Positions 1-6,033 of a stretch of DNA of 6,977 nt are shown here, in pieces; the stretch's first letter is position 1, and each line of letters starts with the position of its first letter. The notes under the pieces were generated by a model. That model saw nothing but the letters and a program-made list of their open reading frames with translations, was not told the origin of the DNA and ran no database searches. Position numbers and translations under genes: made by a program. Origin of the DNA: Bacteroidales bacterium UBA932 (GTDB lineage Bacteria > Bacteroidota > Bacteroidia > Bacteroidales > UBA932); NCBI GenBank assembly GCA_002293585.1, contig DBDM01000216.1:19728-26704 (forward strand), written 5' to 3'.

Positions 1-765
1 TTACAATTGTTCTATATAATCAAAAGTTGACAAGATTTCAGGGGTTCCTTTCCGCACACAGACCGTCAGTTCATAATGAGCGCTGAGTTTGTTGTCCCCG
101 GTATGGAGCGTCCATTCATCGTTGTCGAGATACACATTTTTAGTTCCTTCATTAATCATCGGCTCAATGCAAATCACCATGCCTTCTTTCAACTGCTTTC
201 CATGTCCCCTGCGGCCGAAATTCGGCACTTCGGGGGCTTCGTGCATCCGGCGTCCGAGGCCGTGGCCTACCATTTCGCGTACTACGCTGTAGCCGTGTTG
301 TTCGGCGTGCTGCTGCACAGCGAAAGAAACATCGCCTATACGGTTTCCGTCAACGGCCTGCGCTATTCCTTTGAAGAGCGCTTCTTTCGTGACCGTCATC
401 AGGCGGCGGGCGGCGGGACTTATTTCGCCCACTGCAAAGGTGTAGGCCGAATCGCCGTAGTAACCTTTGTAGCGCGTGCCGCAGTCGACCGACACGATGT
501 CGCCTTCTTTCAGTTGGTAGCCCGAAGGAATACCGTGCACCACCACATCGTTCACCGACACGCAAAGCGAGTTGGGAAATTTGTTGTAGCCCAGAAAGGC
601 CGGTTCCGCACCGTGATCACGAATAAACGTTTCGGCCACCTTGTCCAATTCAAGGGTGGTGACACCCGGTTTAATCCGCTTTCCGATTTCCGCCAAAGTC
701 TTCGATACCAAAAGGGCATTTTCCTTTAAGATCGCTATTTCCTCAGCGTTTCTCAGAACTATCAT
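1..765 (-). CDS. map: Type I methionine aminopeptidase
   Basis: Cytosolic metalloprotease that removes the initiator methionine from nascent proteins when the second residue is small. With the start chosen here the protein has 254 residues, close to the family norm for the short type Ia form without an N-terminal zinc-binding extension. All five metal ligands of the pita-bread fold are present: D94, D105, H168, E201 and E232. These are offset by a constant three residues from the E. coli ligands, and H77 matches the substrate-side histidine. I chose the ATG at 763-765 (MIVLRNAEE) because family members begin just before this helix. In-frame ATGs at 778-780 and 835-837 would add 5 or 24 residues, the latter encoded by a tandem repeat and unlike the family. 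The TAA occupies the first three bases of the window, so the gene is complete. It follows secY directly, with no adk between. Confidence 0.97.
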   Translation of the reverse strand: MIVLRNAEEIAILKENALLVSKTLAEIGKRIKPGVTTLELDKVAETFIRDHGAEPAFLGYNKFPNSLCVSVNDVVVHGIPSGYQLKEGDIVSVDCGTRYKGYYGDSAYTFAVGEISPAARRLMTVTKEALFKGIAQAVDGNRIGDVSFAVQQHAEQHGYSVVREMVGHGLGRRMHEAPEVPNFGRRGHGKQLKEGMVICIEPMINEGTKNVYLDNDEWTLHTGDNKLSAHYELTVCVRKGTPEILSTFDYIEQL

Positions 766-790
766 TTTACCAAAGAGCATAATTAGTATA

Positions 791-822
791 CAGTTGGCAG
801 TTGCCAGTAGGCAGTAGCAGTA
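791..822. repeat. Degenerate 7-base tandem repeat, CAGTTGG type
   Basis: In the secY-map spacer the plus strand reads CAGTTGG, CAGTTGC, CAGTAGG, CAGTAG and CAGTA in succession, giving about four and a half units. This is directly visible. Low-complexity CAGTTGG-like tracts of this kind are, from memory, common in intergenic regions of many Bacteroidota genomes, which fits the taxonomic call. On the transcript the tract can form only a weak four-base-pair stem (TGGC/GCCA) and is not followed by a T run, so I do not call it a terminator. The repeat is open in frame with map, which explains why a longer map reading frame exists there. The 92-base spacer holding it is the longest gap between genes in the window. 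Confidence 0.8.
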
Positions 823-857
823 ATTAGCTGCGAACACTACCTGCCAGCGACTGCGTA

Positions 858-2180
858 CTATCCATTTCGTCCTTTCAGGCGGCCGGTTTTCATCAAGCCG
901 TCGTAGTGTCGGTTCAACAAATGACTTTCAATTTGCTGCAAGGTGTCGAGCACTACCCCTACCATAATAAGCAGCGAGGTACCGCCGTAGAATTGCGCAA
1001 ACTGATTGTTTATACCCAGCATCATGGCGAAGGCGGGCAAAATAGCCACCAAGGCCAGGAACAAAGAGCCGGGCAATGTAATACGCGACATTACCGAATC
1101 GAGGTATTCCGCGGTTTTCTTACCGGGTTTTACGCCGGGAATGAATCCGCCGTTTTTCTTCATTTCTTCGGCCATCATCGTAGGGTTCACCGTCACTGCG
1201 GTATAGAAATAGGTGAATAATACCACCATCAAACCGAAGGTGAAATTATACCAGAAGCCTGTGTAGTCATTGAATGCTGCAGCAATGGCATTGCCGGCAT
1301 CCGTATCAAATCCCGAAAGTAACAGGGGAATGAACATCAACGCTTGTGCGAAGATGATAGGCATTACACCGGCTGCATTAATTTTCAAGGGGATGTATTG
1401 ACGTACGCCGCCATACTGTTTGTTGCCAATGATACGTTTGGCGTATTGCACGGGAATTTTGCGGGTTCCCTGCACCAAAGCGATGGTAGCCACGAAAACA
1501 AAGAATAAGACAATAATTTCCACTACAAACATCAACAGGCCGCCAGTGGTTTCACCGAAACGGGAGCCGGCCTCAGCAATGAATGCGAAAGGCAGACGCG
1601 CCAGGATACCCACGGTGATGATCAAGGAAATACCGTTACCGATACCACGGTCGGTGATGCGTTCGCCGAGCCACATTACAAACATGGTGCCTGCAATAAG
1701 GATGATAGTAGCAAATATATTATAGCCAAAGCCGTTCAACATAAACGCCGTTTCAGGGATCTGAGCGTGAAGGTTAGCCATGTAGGCAGGTCCCTGCAAA
1801 GCCAGGATCAGGATGGTCAGGTAGCGTGTCAGCTGGTTCATTTTACGGCGTCCGCTTTCTCCTTCACGCTGTAAGCGTTGGAAGTAAGGGATCATCATAC
1901 CCAGCAACTGGATAACGATAGATGCCGAGATGTAAGGCATGATACCCAGGGCAAAGATGGAAGCATTGCCGAAGGCGCCGCCGGAAAACAAGTTGAGCAA
2001 TCCCAACAGCCCGGTCGACGATTGTGCTTGCAGGTCTTCCAATTGCAGGGGGTCGATACCCGGCATCACCACGAAACTTCCCAAGCGATAAACCAACAGC
2101 AAAAGGATGGTGTACCCGATCCTTGTGCGCAGTTCTTCGATTTTGAAGATGTGTTGTATGGTTGTAATCAGTTTTTTCAT
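858..2180 (-). CDS. secY: Protein translocase channel subunit SecY
   Basis: Central channel of the SecYEG translocon in the inner membrane, which passes unfolded preproteins to the periplasm and inserts membrane proteins. The 440-residue product has about ten hydrophobic segments, roughly at residues 20-38, 75-97, 118-136, 152-172, 184-200, 212-236, 267-289, 308-330, 366-390 and 397-415, with a glycine-rich plug region near 62-72. Family landmarks are the cytoplasmic loop RITDRGIGNGISLII (174-188), the stretch QGTRKIPVQYAKR (237-249), and FIPGVKPGKKT (346-356) in the loop that contacts SecA and the ribosome. The length is usual and no frameshift is seen. The ATG lies three bases after the rplO stop with no SD sequence, suggesting translation coupled to rplO. 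The stop is TAG. Confidence 0.98.
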   Translation of the reverse strand: MKKLITTIQHIFKIEELRTRIGYTILLLLVYRLGSFVVMPGIDPLQLEDLQAQSSTGLLGLLNLFSGGAFGNASIFALGIMPYISASIVIQLLGMMIPYFQRLQREGESGRRKMNQLTRYLTILILALQGPAYMANLHAQIPETAFMLNGFGYNIFATIILIAGTMFVMWLGERITDRGIGNGISLIITVGILARLPFAFIAEAGSRFGETTGGLLMFVVEIIVLFFVFVATIALVQGTRKIPVQYAKRIIGNKQYGGVRQYIPLKINAAGVMPIIFAQALMFIPLLLSGFDTDAGNAIAAAFNDYTGFWYNFTFGLMVVLFTYFYTAVTVNPTMMAEEMKKNGGFIPGVKPGKKTAEYLDSVMSRITLPGSLFLALVAILPAFAMMLGINNQFAQFYGGTSLLIMVGVVLDTLQQIESHLLNRHYDGLMKTGRLKGRNG

Positions 2181-2183
2181 AGC

Positions 2184-2630
2184 TTAGAGTTTGGTCGCTT
2201 TACCTTTGTTCGCTTCAATGGCGGCAACGGCTGATTTGGAAAAAGCATGCGCCGTTACATTTACGGTAGCCGAAAGCGTACCGTTACCCAAAATTTTTAC
2301 GAGGTCATTTTTAGATATCAAACCGGCGTCGATCAATGTTTCTACAGTGATGTCGCTGACGTTGCTTTTTTCTACCAAAGCCTGTAGCGTCGACAGGTTG
2401 ATCGGTTTGTATTCTATGCGGTTCATGTTATTGAAACCGTACTTAGGCAAACGGCGTTGCAGAGGCATTTGTCCGCCTTCGAAGCCTTTTTTGCGTGAAT
2501 AACCCGAACGCGACTGGGCGCCTTTGTGGCCACGGGTAGATGTACCGCCACGGCCTGAGCCTTCGCCACGGCCTATACGTTTGTCGCTATGTGTTGCACC
2601 TTTTGCAGGTTTAAGATTGTGTAAATTCAT
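2184..2630 (-). CDS. rplO: 50S ribosomal protein L15 (uL15)
   Basis: Large-subunit protein that threads a basic, glycine-rich N-terminal arm into 23S rRNA and takes part in late 50S assembly. The 148-residue product is typical in length. Its N-terminal half shows the family's glycine/arginine pattern: KRIGRGEGSGRGGTSTRGHKG at about 17-37, then FEGGQMPLQRRLPKYGF at 50-66. The C-terminal half (about 78-148) matches the globular L15/L18e-like domain, with ISKNDLVKILGNG at 105-117. The start is the only sensible ATG before the MNLHNLKPAKG signature. It lies 40 bases after rpmD, in A/T-rich sequence without an SD motif. The gene ends three bases before secY, the normal order for an spc operon. Confidence 0.97.
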   Translation of the reverse strand: MNLHNLKPAKGATHSDKRIGRGEGSGRGGTSTRGHKGAQSRSGYSRKKGFEGGQMPLQRRLPKYGFNNMNRIEYKPINLSTLQALVEKSNVSDITVETLIDAGLISKNDLVKILGNGTLSATVNVTAHAFSKSAVAAIEANKGKATKL

Positions 2631-2670
2631 AATTTTATGCTATCGCTAAATTTTTAACTCGCTATCACAA

Positions 2671-2850
2671 TTATATTTCTTCGATGGTTACCAGGTGGCG
2701 AACTTTTTCTACCATGCCTTTGGTAACGGGGTCGGCTTCACGTTCTACGGTTTGGCGGATACGCCGCAATCCCAACGATGCCAGGGTTGCCCTTTGACGT
2801 TCGGAAGTGCCGTTTTTACTTTTCACTTGTGTAATTCTCAATTTTGCCAT
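2671..2850 (-). CDS. rpmD: 50S ribosomal protein L30 (uL30), bacterial short form
   Basis: Small single-domain protein of the large subunit. The 59-residue product MAKLRITQVKS...LVTIEEI matches the bacterial short L30 family in length and pattern, with the central T..SLGLRRIRQTV region at about 22-35 and VRHLVTIEE at the C terminus. A longer in-frame reading frame begins at 2895 but would overlap rpsE by more than 30 bases and add 15 residues unlike any L30. The ATG at 2848-2850 is also preceded by a near-perfect SD sequence seven bases away, which settles the start. Thirteen bases separate it from the rpsE stop codon. L30 is dispensable or absent in some bacteria; here it is intact. Confidence 0.97.
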   Translation of the reverse strand: MAKLRITQVKSKNGTSERQRATLASLGLRRIRQTVEREADPVTKGMVEKVRHLVTIEEI

Positions 2851-2857
2851 TGCGTAT

Positions 2858-2865
2858 CCTCCTTT
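2858..2865 (-). promoter_or_regulatory. Strong Shine-Dalgarno sequence for rpmD
   Basis: The minus strand reads AAAGGAGG, followed by a seven-base spacer (ATACGCA) and the rpmD ATG. This is an eight-base match to the usual bacterial 16S 3' tail CCUCCUUU, and its first two bases are the last two of the rpsE TAA stop. It decides the start of rpmD over the longer reading frame. It is by far the clearest SD sequence in the window, and it stands out because most genes here have none or only weak ones. Confidence 0.85.
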
Positions 2866-3379
2866 ATCCTTTAAATACTTTTTGCATGGGAACACCGCGA
2901 ACGCCGGCTACGGTGTAGGCATCGCGCAGTTCGAGCAATGCGTTAACAGTAGCTTTCACTAAGTTGTGTGGGTTTGATGATCCCTTTGATTTGGCCAGCA
3001 CGTCGTGGATACCCACGCTTTCAAACACGGCACGCATAGCGCCCCCTGCTTTCACTCCGGTACCTTCGGCGGCAGGTTTCATGAACACTTGTGCACCGCT
3101 GAATTTAGCCGATTGTTCGTGGGGTATGGTACGTTTGTTCAAAGGAATGCGCACCAGGTTTTTCTTAGCATCTTCAATGCCTTTAGAGATGGCTGAGGTT
3201 ACTTCGCCGGCTTTGCCGAGGCCGTAGCCCACCACACCGTTTTCGTCGCCCACCACTACAATAGCGGCGAAGCTGAAGTGGCGTCCCCCTTTGGTTACCT
3301 TAGTAACGCGCTGGATAGCCACCAAGCGGTCTTTCAACTCCAAGTCGGTTGTCTTTACTTTTTTAACGTTTGTCGTCAT
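2864..3379 (-). CDS. rpsE: 30S ribosomal protein S5 (uS5)
   Basis: Small-subunit protein at the mRNA entry and decoding side, important for translational accuracy; changes in its family cause ribosomal ambiguity or spectinomycin resistance. The product has 171 residues. The N-terminal double-stranded RNA-binding-like domain carries the signature [19 protein letters not shown] (30-48), continuing to [11 protein letters not shown] (50-60). The C-terminal domain has [19 protein letters not shown] (106-124) and [17 protein letters not shown] (128-144), as expected. The loop near residues 20-31 ([12 protein letters not shown]), where spectinomycin-resistance changes map in other bacteria, looks like a normal family loop. 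The ATG lies 11 bases after the rplR stop with no SD. The TAA overlaps the SD of rpmD, so termination here and initiation there are probably coupled. Confidence 0.98.
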   Translation of the reverse strand: MTTNVKKVKTTDLELKDRLVAIQRVTKVTKGGRHFSFAAIVVVGDENGVVGYGLGKAGEVTSAISKGIEDAKKNLVRIPLNKRTIPHEQSAKFSGAQVFMKPAAEGTGVKAGGAMRAVFESVGIHDVLAKSKGSSNPHNLVKATVNALLELRDAYTVAGVRGVPMQKVFKG

Positions 3380-3390
3380 TGTCTTGTGAT

Positions 3391-3753
3391 TTAGAATTTA
3401 AGACCCCCTTCGCGGGCGGCATCTGCTAAATTTTTAACTTTTCCATGATAGAGGTAGCCTCCGCGGTCGAATGACACGGTGCTAATACCTTTTGCGGCAG
3501 CGCGTTCGGCAGCCAGTTTACCGACCAGCTTAGCCACTTCGGTTCCGGGTTTGCCTTTAACGGCGGCTTCGAGTTCTTTATCGCGTGACGAAGCGGCGGC
3601 GAGTGTAACGCCTGCCAGGTCGTCAATAAATTGTACGTATATTGATTTATTGCTACGGTACACCGCCATGCGGGGACGTTCAGCAGTGCCGCTAACCACT
3701 TTGCGGATGCGGTATTGGATACGTTGTTTTCTTTCGATTTTTGATAATGACAT
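3391..3753 (-). CDS. rplR: 50S ribosomal protein L18 (uL18)
   Basis: Binds 5S rRNA and, with L5, attaches it to the central protuberance of the large subunit. The 120-residue product has a basic N-terminal tail ([14 protein letters not shown], 5-18), the conserved [21 protein letters not shown] (21-41), the alanine-rich middle LAAASS (51-56), and the C-terminal [24 protein letters not shown] (95-118). Length and motifs are normal. The start MSLSKIERK is preceded by GGGAG eight bases upstream, so it is well supported. Fifteen bases separate it from rplF, which ends in a TAA-TAG double stop. A 131-residue frame overlapping it out of phase is only a shadow. Confidence 0.98.
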   Translation of the reverse strand: MSLSKIERKQRIQYRIRKVVSGTAERPRMAVYRSNKSIYVQFIDDLAGVTLAAASSRDKELEAAVKGKPGTEVAKLVGKLAAERAAAKGISTVSFDRGGYLYHGKVKNLADAAREGGLKF

Positions 3754-3761
3754 AGTCGTGT

Positions 3762-3766
3762 CTCCC
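3762..3766 (-). promoter_or_regulatory. Shine-Dalgarno-like site for rplR
   Basis: The minus strand reads GGGAG, then eight bases (ACACGACT), then the rplR ATG. The motif sits inside the short rplF-rplR spacer rather than in coding sequence, so no protein constraint explains it. It is a moderate match to the anti-SD sequence and weaker than the one before rpmD. Confidence 0.55.
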
Positions 3767-3768
3767 TA

Positions 3769-4329
3769 TTATTTAGCGCTGGCCGATTTACCGGCTTTAC
3801 GGCGGAGTTGTTCGCCGACAAATTTAATACCTTTTCCTTTGTAGGGCTCGGGTTTACGCAGTGAGCGGATTTTAGCCGCTACTTGTCCGATGAGTTGTTT
3901 ATCGTGACTTTTGAGTGTTAACACCGGGTTTTGCCCTTTTTTCACCGCTTCGGCTACGGCTTTGATCTCTTTGGGAACTTCCAAATGGATATCGTGTGAA
4001 TAGCCGAGGCTAAATTCCAGGATCTGTCCTTTCACTTCCACGCGGTAACCCACGCCGACAAGTTCCTGTTGAATGGTGTATCCTTCCGATACGCCTTTGA
4101 CCATGTTAGCAATTAATGCGCGGTAGAGTCCGTGCATGGAGCGGTGGCGGGGCTGGTCGGTGGGACGGGTCACCGTCACCACGGTTCCCTCTACGGCTAC
4201 GTTAATGTCTGCGTCTACCTTCTGACGCAATTCGCCGAGCGGGCCTTTCACCGCAACCACATTACCGGCCTCAACCTTTACGGTTACGCCTTGTGGCAGG
4301 TTTACAGGTAATTTTCCTATTCGTGACAT
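3769..4329 (-). CDS. rplF: 50S ribosomal protein L6 (uL6)
   Basis: Large-subunit protein near the sarcin-ricin loop and the factor-binding site, made of two similar domains. The 186-residue product begins with the family start SRIGKLPVNLPQGV and carries GPLGELRQ (29-36), RHRSMHGLYRALIANMVKGVSEGY (61-84) and VGVGYRVEVKGQILEFSLGYSH (91-112). The C-terminal signature PEPYKGKGIKF (160-170) is present. It is a few residues longer than the E. coli protein because of a lysine/alanine tail after residue 178, which is unremarkable. The ATG lies 33 bases after rpsH in a very A/T-rich spacer with no SD sequence. The gene stops with TAA and a second in-frame stop, TAG. Confidence 0.98.
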   Translation of the reverse strand: MSRIGKLPVNLPQGVTVKVEAGNVVAVKGPLGELRQKVDADINVAVEGTVVTVTRPTDQPRHRSMHGLYRALIANMVKGVSEGYTIQQELVGVGYRVEVKGQILEFSLGYSHDIHLEVPKEIKAVAEAVKKGQNPVLTLKSHDKQLIGQVAAKIRSLRKPEPYKGKGIKFVGEQLRRKAGKSASAK

Positions 4330-4340
4330 ATTGTTAATTT

Positions 4341-4366
4341 AAAGATTTAAAAATTCAAAGATTTAA
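4341..4366. repeat. A/T-rich 10-base direct repeat in the rpsH-rplF gap
   Basis: The ten-base word AAAGATTTAA occurs at 4341-4350 and again at 4357-4366 on the plus strand, separated by AAATTC, a period of 16. The second copy covers the rpsH stop codon. The repeat makes up much of the 33-base spacer, which is otherwise A/T only apart from a few bases. It may be simple-sequence drift in an A/T-rich gap or a leftover of the A/T-rich spacer repeats seen in many Bacteroidota. No hairpin strong enough to be a terminator is formed. Confidence 0.6.
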
Positions 4367-4758
4367 TATACAAAGCAAAGAACTTCGCCGCCGACGTTTT
4401 GCACGCGGGCTTCCTTGTCGGTCATCACCCCTTTTGAGGTGGACACAATGGCAATACCCAAGCCGTTCAATACACGGGGCATATTTTCCACGCCGGCGTA
4501 TTGACGCAAACCGGGCGTACTGATACGCTGCAGTTTTTTGATGGCCGGACGTTTGGTTTCGGGATGATATTTCAACGCGATTTTGATGGTGTTGCCGGGG
4601 TTTCCTTCTTCGAGCTTGTATGCAAGGATATATCCTTTTTCATGAAGGATTCGCGTAAGTTCCAGCTTCATTTTTGATGCGGGGATCTCCACCGTTTTGT
4701 GGCCTACCGCCGAGGCATTACGGATTCTTGTGAGGAAGTCTGAGATTGGATCAGTCAT
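4363..4758 (-). CDS. rpsH: 30S ribosomal protein S8 (uS8)
   Basis: Primary 16S rRNA-binding protein of the small-subunit platform. In E. coli it is also the translational repressor of the spc operon, acting at rplE; whether that applies here cannot be read from the sequence. The 131-residue product has the N-terminal [14 protein letters not shown] (2-15), the middle [10 protein letters not shown] (78-87) and the C-terminal signature [26 protein letters not shown] (106-131), all as in the family. The start follows a 67-base spacer, the longest gap among the ribosomal genes, in A/T-rich sequence lacking an SD. It is the only ATG that gives the family N terminus. Confidence 0.98.
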   Translation of the reverse strand: MTDPISDFLTRIRNASAVGHKTVEIPASKMKLELTRILHEKGYILAYKLEEGNPGNTIKIALKYHPETKRPAIKKLQRISTPGLRQYAGVENMPRVLNGLGIAIVSTSKGVMTDKEARVQNVGGEVLCFVY

Positions 4759-4825
4759 AATTTTTATCTTTTTTTAGTTGCAGTGCTTAATGCACCCGAT
4801 ATCCATTTTATTTTTATTTTACACT
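4759..4825 (-). other. rpsN-rpsH spacer, 67 bases, function unknown
   Basis: This is the widest gap inside the ribosomal-protein run. On the transcript it is A/T-rich at both ends, with a mixed middle containing GTGCATTAAGCAC, which could form only a four-base-pair stem around a five-base loop. It also holds a ten-codon frame, MDIGCIKHCN, at 4774-4806 with no SD sequence. An A-rich run precedes the rpsH start. I see no promoter match to the Bacteroidota TTTG / TAnnTTTG pattern and no terminator. Confidence 0.5.
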
Positions 4826-5095
4826 TTACCAGGAGGCTTTGCGTACTCCGGGAATGAGGCCTTTGCTGGCCATTTCGCGGAATTGAATACGGCTGATACC
4901 GAACATACGCATGTAACCTTTAGGACGGCCGGTGAGCGAGCAACGGTTGTGCAAGCGTACGGGGCTTGAGTTTTTAGGCAATTTAGCCAAGCCAATCCAG
5001 TCGCCGGCTTCTTTCAGGGCTTTGCGTTTTTCTGCATATTTTGCCGCCAATTTTGCACGTTTAACTTCGCGTGCTTTCATTGATTCCTTTGCCAT
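4826..5095 (-). CDS. rpsN: 30S ribosomal protein S14 (uS14), zinc-free form
   Basis: Small-subunit head protein that assembles late. The 89-residue product carries the diagnostic [23 protein letters not shown] (47-69) and ends in the family's [11 protein letters not shown] (79-89). It has a single cysteine (C52), so it lacks the paired CxxC zinc motif of the short 61-residue form and is the zinc-independent type. The N terminus ([24 protein letters not shown]) is basic and helical, as expected. The ATG lies two bases after the rplE stop with only A-rich sequence upstream and no SD, so it probably relies on coupling with rplE. Confidence 0.98.
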   Translation of the reverse strand: MAKESMKAREVKRAKLAAKYAEKRKALKEAGDWIGLAKLPKNSSPVRLHNRCSLTGRPKGYMRMFGISRIQFREMASKGLIPGVRKASW

Positions 5096-5097
5096 AG

Positions 5098-5709
5098 TTA
5101 TTTTTTATTTGTTTTAAAAGGTAATCCAAATTCACGGAGAAGGGCGAACGCCTCTTCGTCACGGTTGGCCGTGGTGATGAATGTGATCTCCATGCCGAGT
5201 ATTTTGGTGATCTTGTCGATGTCGATCTCAGGGAAAATGATTTGTTCCTTGATACCGAGGGTGTAGTTACCACGACCGTCGAACTTGGCGGGAATACCCT
5301 GGAAGTCGCGGATACGGGGTAATGATATGGCGACCAAACGATCGAGAAATTCGTACATTTTCTTATCGCGCAAGGTTACTTTTACGCCAATGGGCATACC
5401 TTTGCGGAGTTTAAAGTTTGAAATATCCTTTTTAGAAAATGTTTGAATAGCCTTTTGGCCGGTGATGACCGAGAGTTCGTTCTGGGCTACTTCGATGAGC
5501 TTTTTATCGGCCACTGCTGCGCCTACGCCCTGGTTAACCACAATTTTTTCGAGACGGGGAACCTGCATTACCGATTTGTAACTAAATTCCTTCATCAATT
5601 TGGCAACAATTTCTTCTTTGTATTTTTTCTGCAGAGCCGGAATGTATCCCGCAGGTACAGCCTGTTGCGCGCTGGCTGCTGCCTTTTGTGCTCCTTCTTT
5701 TTTTGCCAT
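5098..5709 (-). CDS. rplE: 50S ribosomal protein L5 (uL5) with N-terminal extension
   Basis: Binds 5S rRNA with L18 and contacts the small subunit from the central protuberance (bridge B1b). The core is unmistakable: [34 protein letters not shown] runs over 30-63, [23 protein letters not shown] over 92-114, and [23 protein letters not shown] over 143-165. At 203 residues it is longer than the usual 178-185. Aligning the MQVPR motif (48-52) with E. coli L5 (26-30) shows about 22 extra N-terminal residues, rich in alanine, lysine and glutamine. No internal ATG or GTG gives a shorter start before M39, and a strong SD precedes this ATG, so the extension appears to be translated. The start overlaps the rplX stop by one base (TAATG). 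The stop is TAA, two bases before rpsN. Confidence 0.97.
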   Translation of the reverse strand: MAKKEGAQKAAASAQQAVPAGYIPALQKKYKEEIVAKLMKEFSYKSVMQVPRLEKIVVNQGVGAAVADKKLIEVAQNELSVITGQKAIQTFSKKDISNFKLRKGMPIGVKVTLRDKKMYEFLDRLVAISLPRIRDFQGIPAKFDGRGNYTLGIKEQIIFPEIDIDKITKILGMEITFITTANRDEEAFALLREFGLPFKTNKK

Positions 5710-6032
5710 TATTTAATCTCCTCTCCGGATTTTTTAGCGTAACGTACTAATTTTCCTTTATCGTTCAGGCGGCGGCCGATGCGTGTAGCTGTCCCGTTCG
5801 AAGGGTCAACTACCTGCAGGTTTGAAATGTGTATGCCTGCTTCCTGTTTGATGATACCACCCTGGGGCGCTTTGGCGTTAGGTTTGGTATGTTTGCTCAC
5901 CATGTTGATACCTTCAACGATGGCGCGGTTTTTGTCGGTCAGTACTTCCAGCACTTTACCTGTTTTTCCGCGGTCGTCACCGGCATTAACGAACACGGTG
6001 TCGCCTTTCTTTATGTGTAATTTCTTATTCAT
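5709..6032 (-). CDS. rplX: 50S ribosomal protein L24 (uL24)
   Basis: Assembly initiator of the large subunit that binds near the 5' end of 23S rRNA and lies by the exit tunnel. The 107-residue product has an N-terminal KOW motif ([20 protein letters not shown], 8-27), followed by the family stretch [14 protein letters not shown] (38-51), [20 protein letters not shown] (58-77), and a basic tail containing [21 protein letters not shown] (84-104). The length is normal. The ATG lies one base after the rplN stop and is preceded by GGAGGT eight bases upstream. Its TAA shares a base with the rplE ATG. Confidence 0.98.
   Translation of the reverse strand: MNKKLHIKKGDTVFVNAGDDRGKTGKVLEVLTDKNRAIVEGINMVSKHTKPNAKAPQGGIIKQEAGIHISNLQVVDPSNGTATRIGRRLNDKGKLVRYAKKSGEEIK
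5718..5726 (-). promoter_or_regulatory. Shine-Dalgarno sequence for rplE inside rplX
   Basis: The minus strand reads GGAGAGGAG, ending eight bases before the rplE ATG. These bases also encode G-E-E near the L24 C terminus (residues 103-105). With the TAATG overlap just downstream, it supports reinitiation or coupling from rplX to rplE and fixes the start of the extended L5. Confidence 0.65.
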
Positions 6033-6033
6033 C

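Noticed and set aside
76..729. 217-codon plus-strand frame opposite map
   Set aside because: Its histidine- and arginine-rich composition is typical of an antisense shadow of a conserved gene. map itself has all catalytic residues.
766..800. Promoter for map (TATACT on the minus strand near 785-790)
   Set aside because: It resembles an E. coli -10 box only. There is no -35 partner and no Bacteroidota TAnnTTTG / TTTG pair at proper spacing.
800..857. Rho-independent terminator after secY
   Set aside because: Possible pairing between GCAGTAG and CTACCTGC is imperfect, with a large loop and no T run. Only weak stems form in the repeat.
2851..2895. Longer rpmD reading frame starting at 2895
   Set aside because: It would overlap rpsE by 32 bases and add residues unlike any L30; the strong SD sits exactly before the ATG at 2848-2850.
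2645..3439. Exact 15-base repeat gctaaatttttaact at 2645-2659 and 3425-3439
   Set aside because: One copy encodes conserved L18 residues (VKNLA) and the other is in an A/T-rich spacer. Low complexity makes a chance match plausible and there is no supporting structure.
3426..3821. 131-codon minus-strand frame overlapping rplR and the end of rplF
   Set aside because: It is a shadow in another phase of rplR and rplF, with no family resemblance.
4774..4806. Ten-codon frame MDIGCIKHCN as a leader peptide
   Set aside because: It has no SD and no run of one amino acid, and there is no alternative hairpin pair or terminator downstream. A frame this short arises easily by chance.
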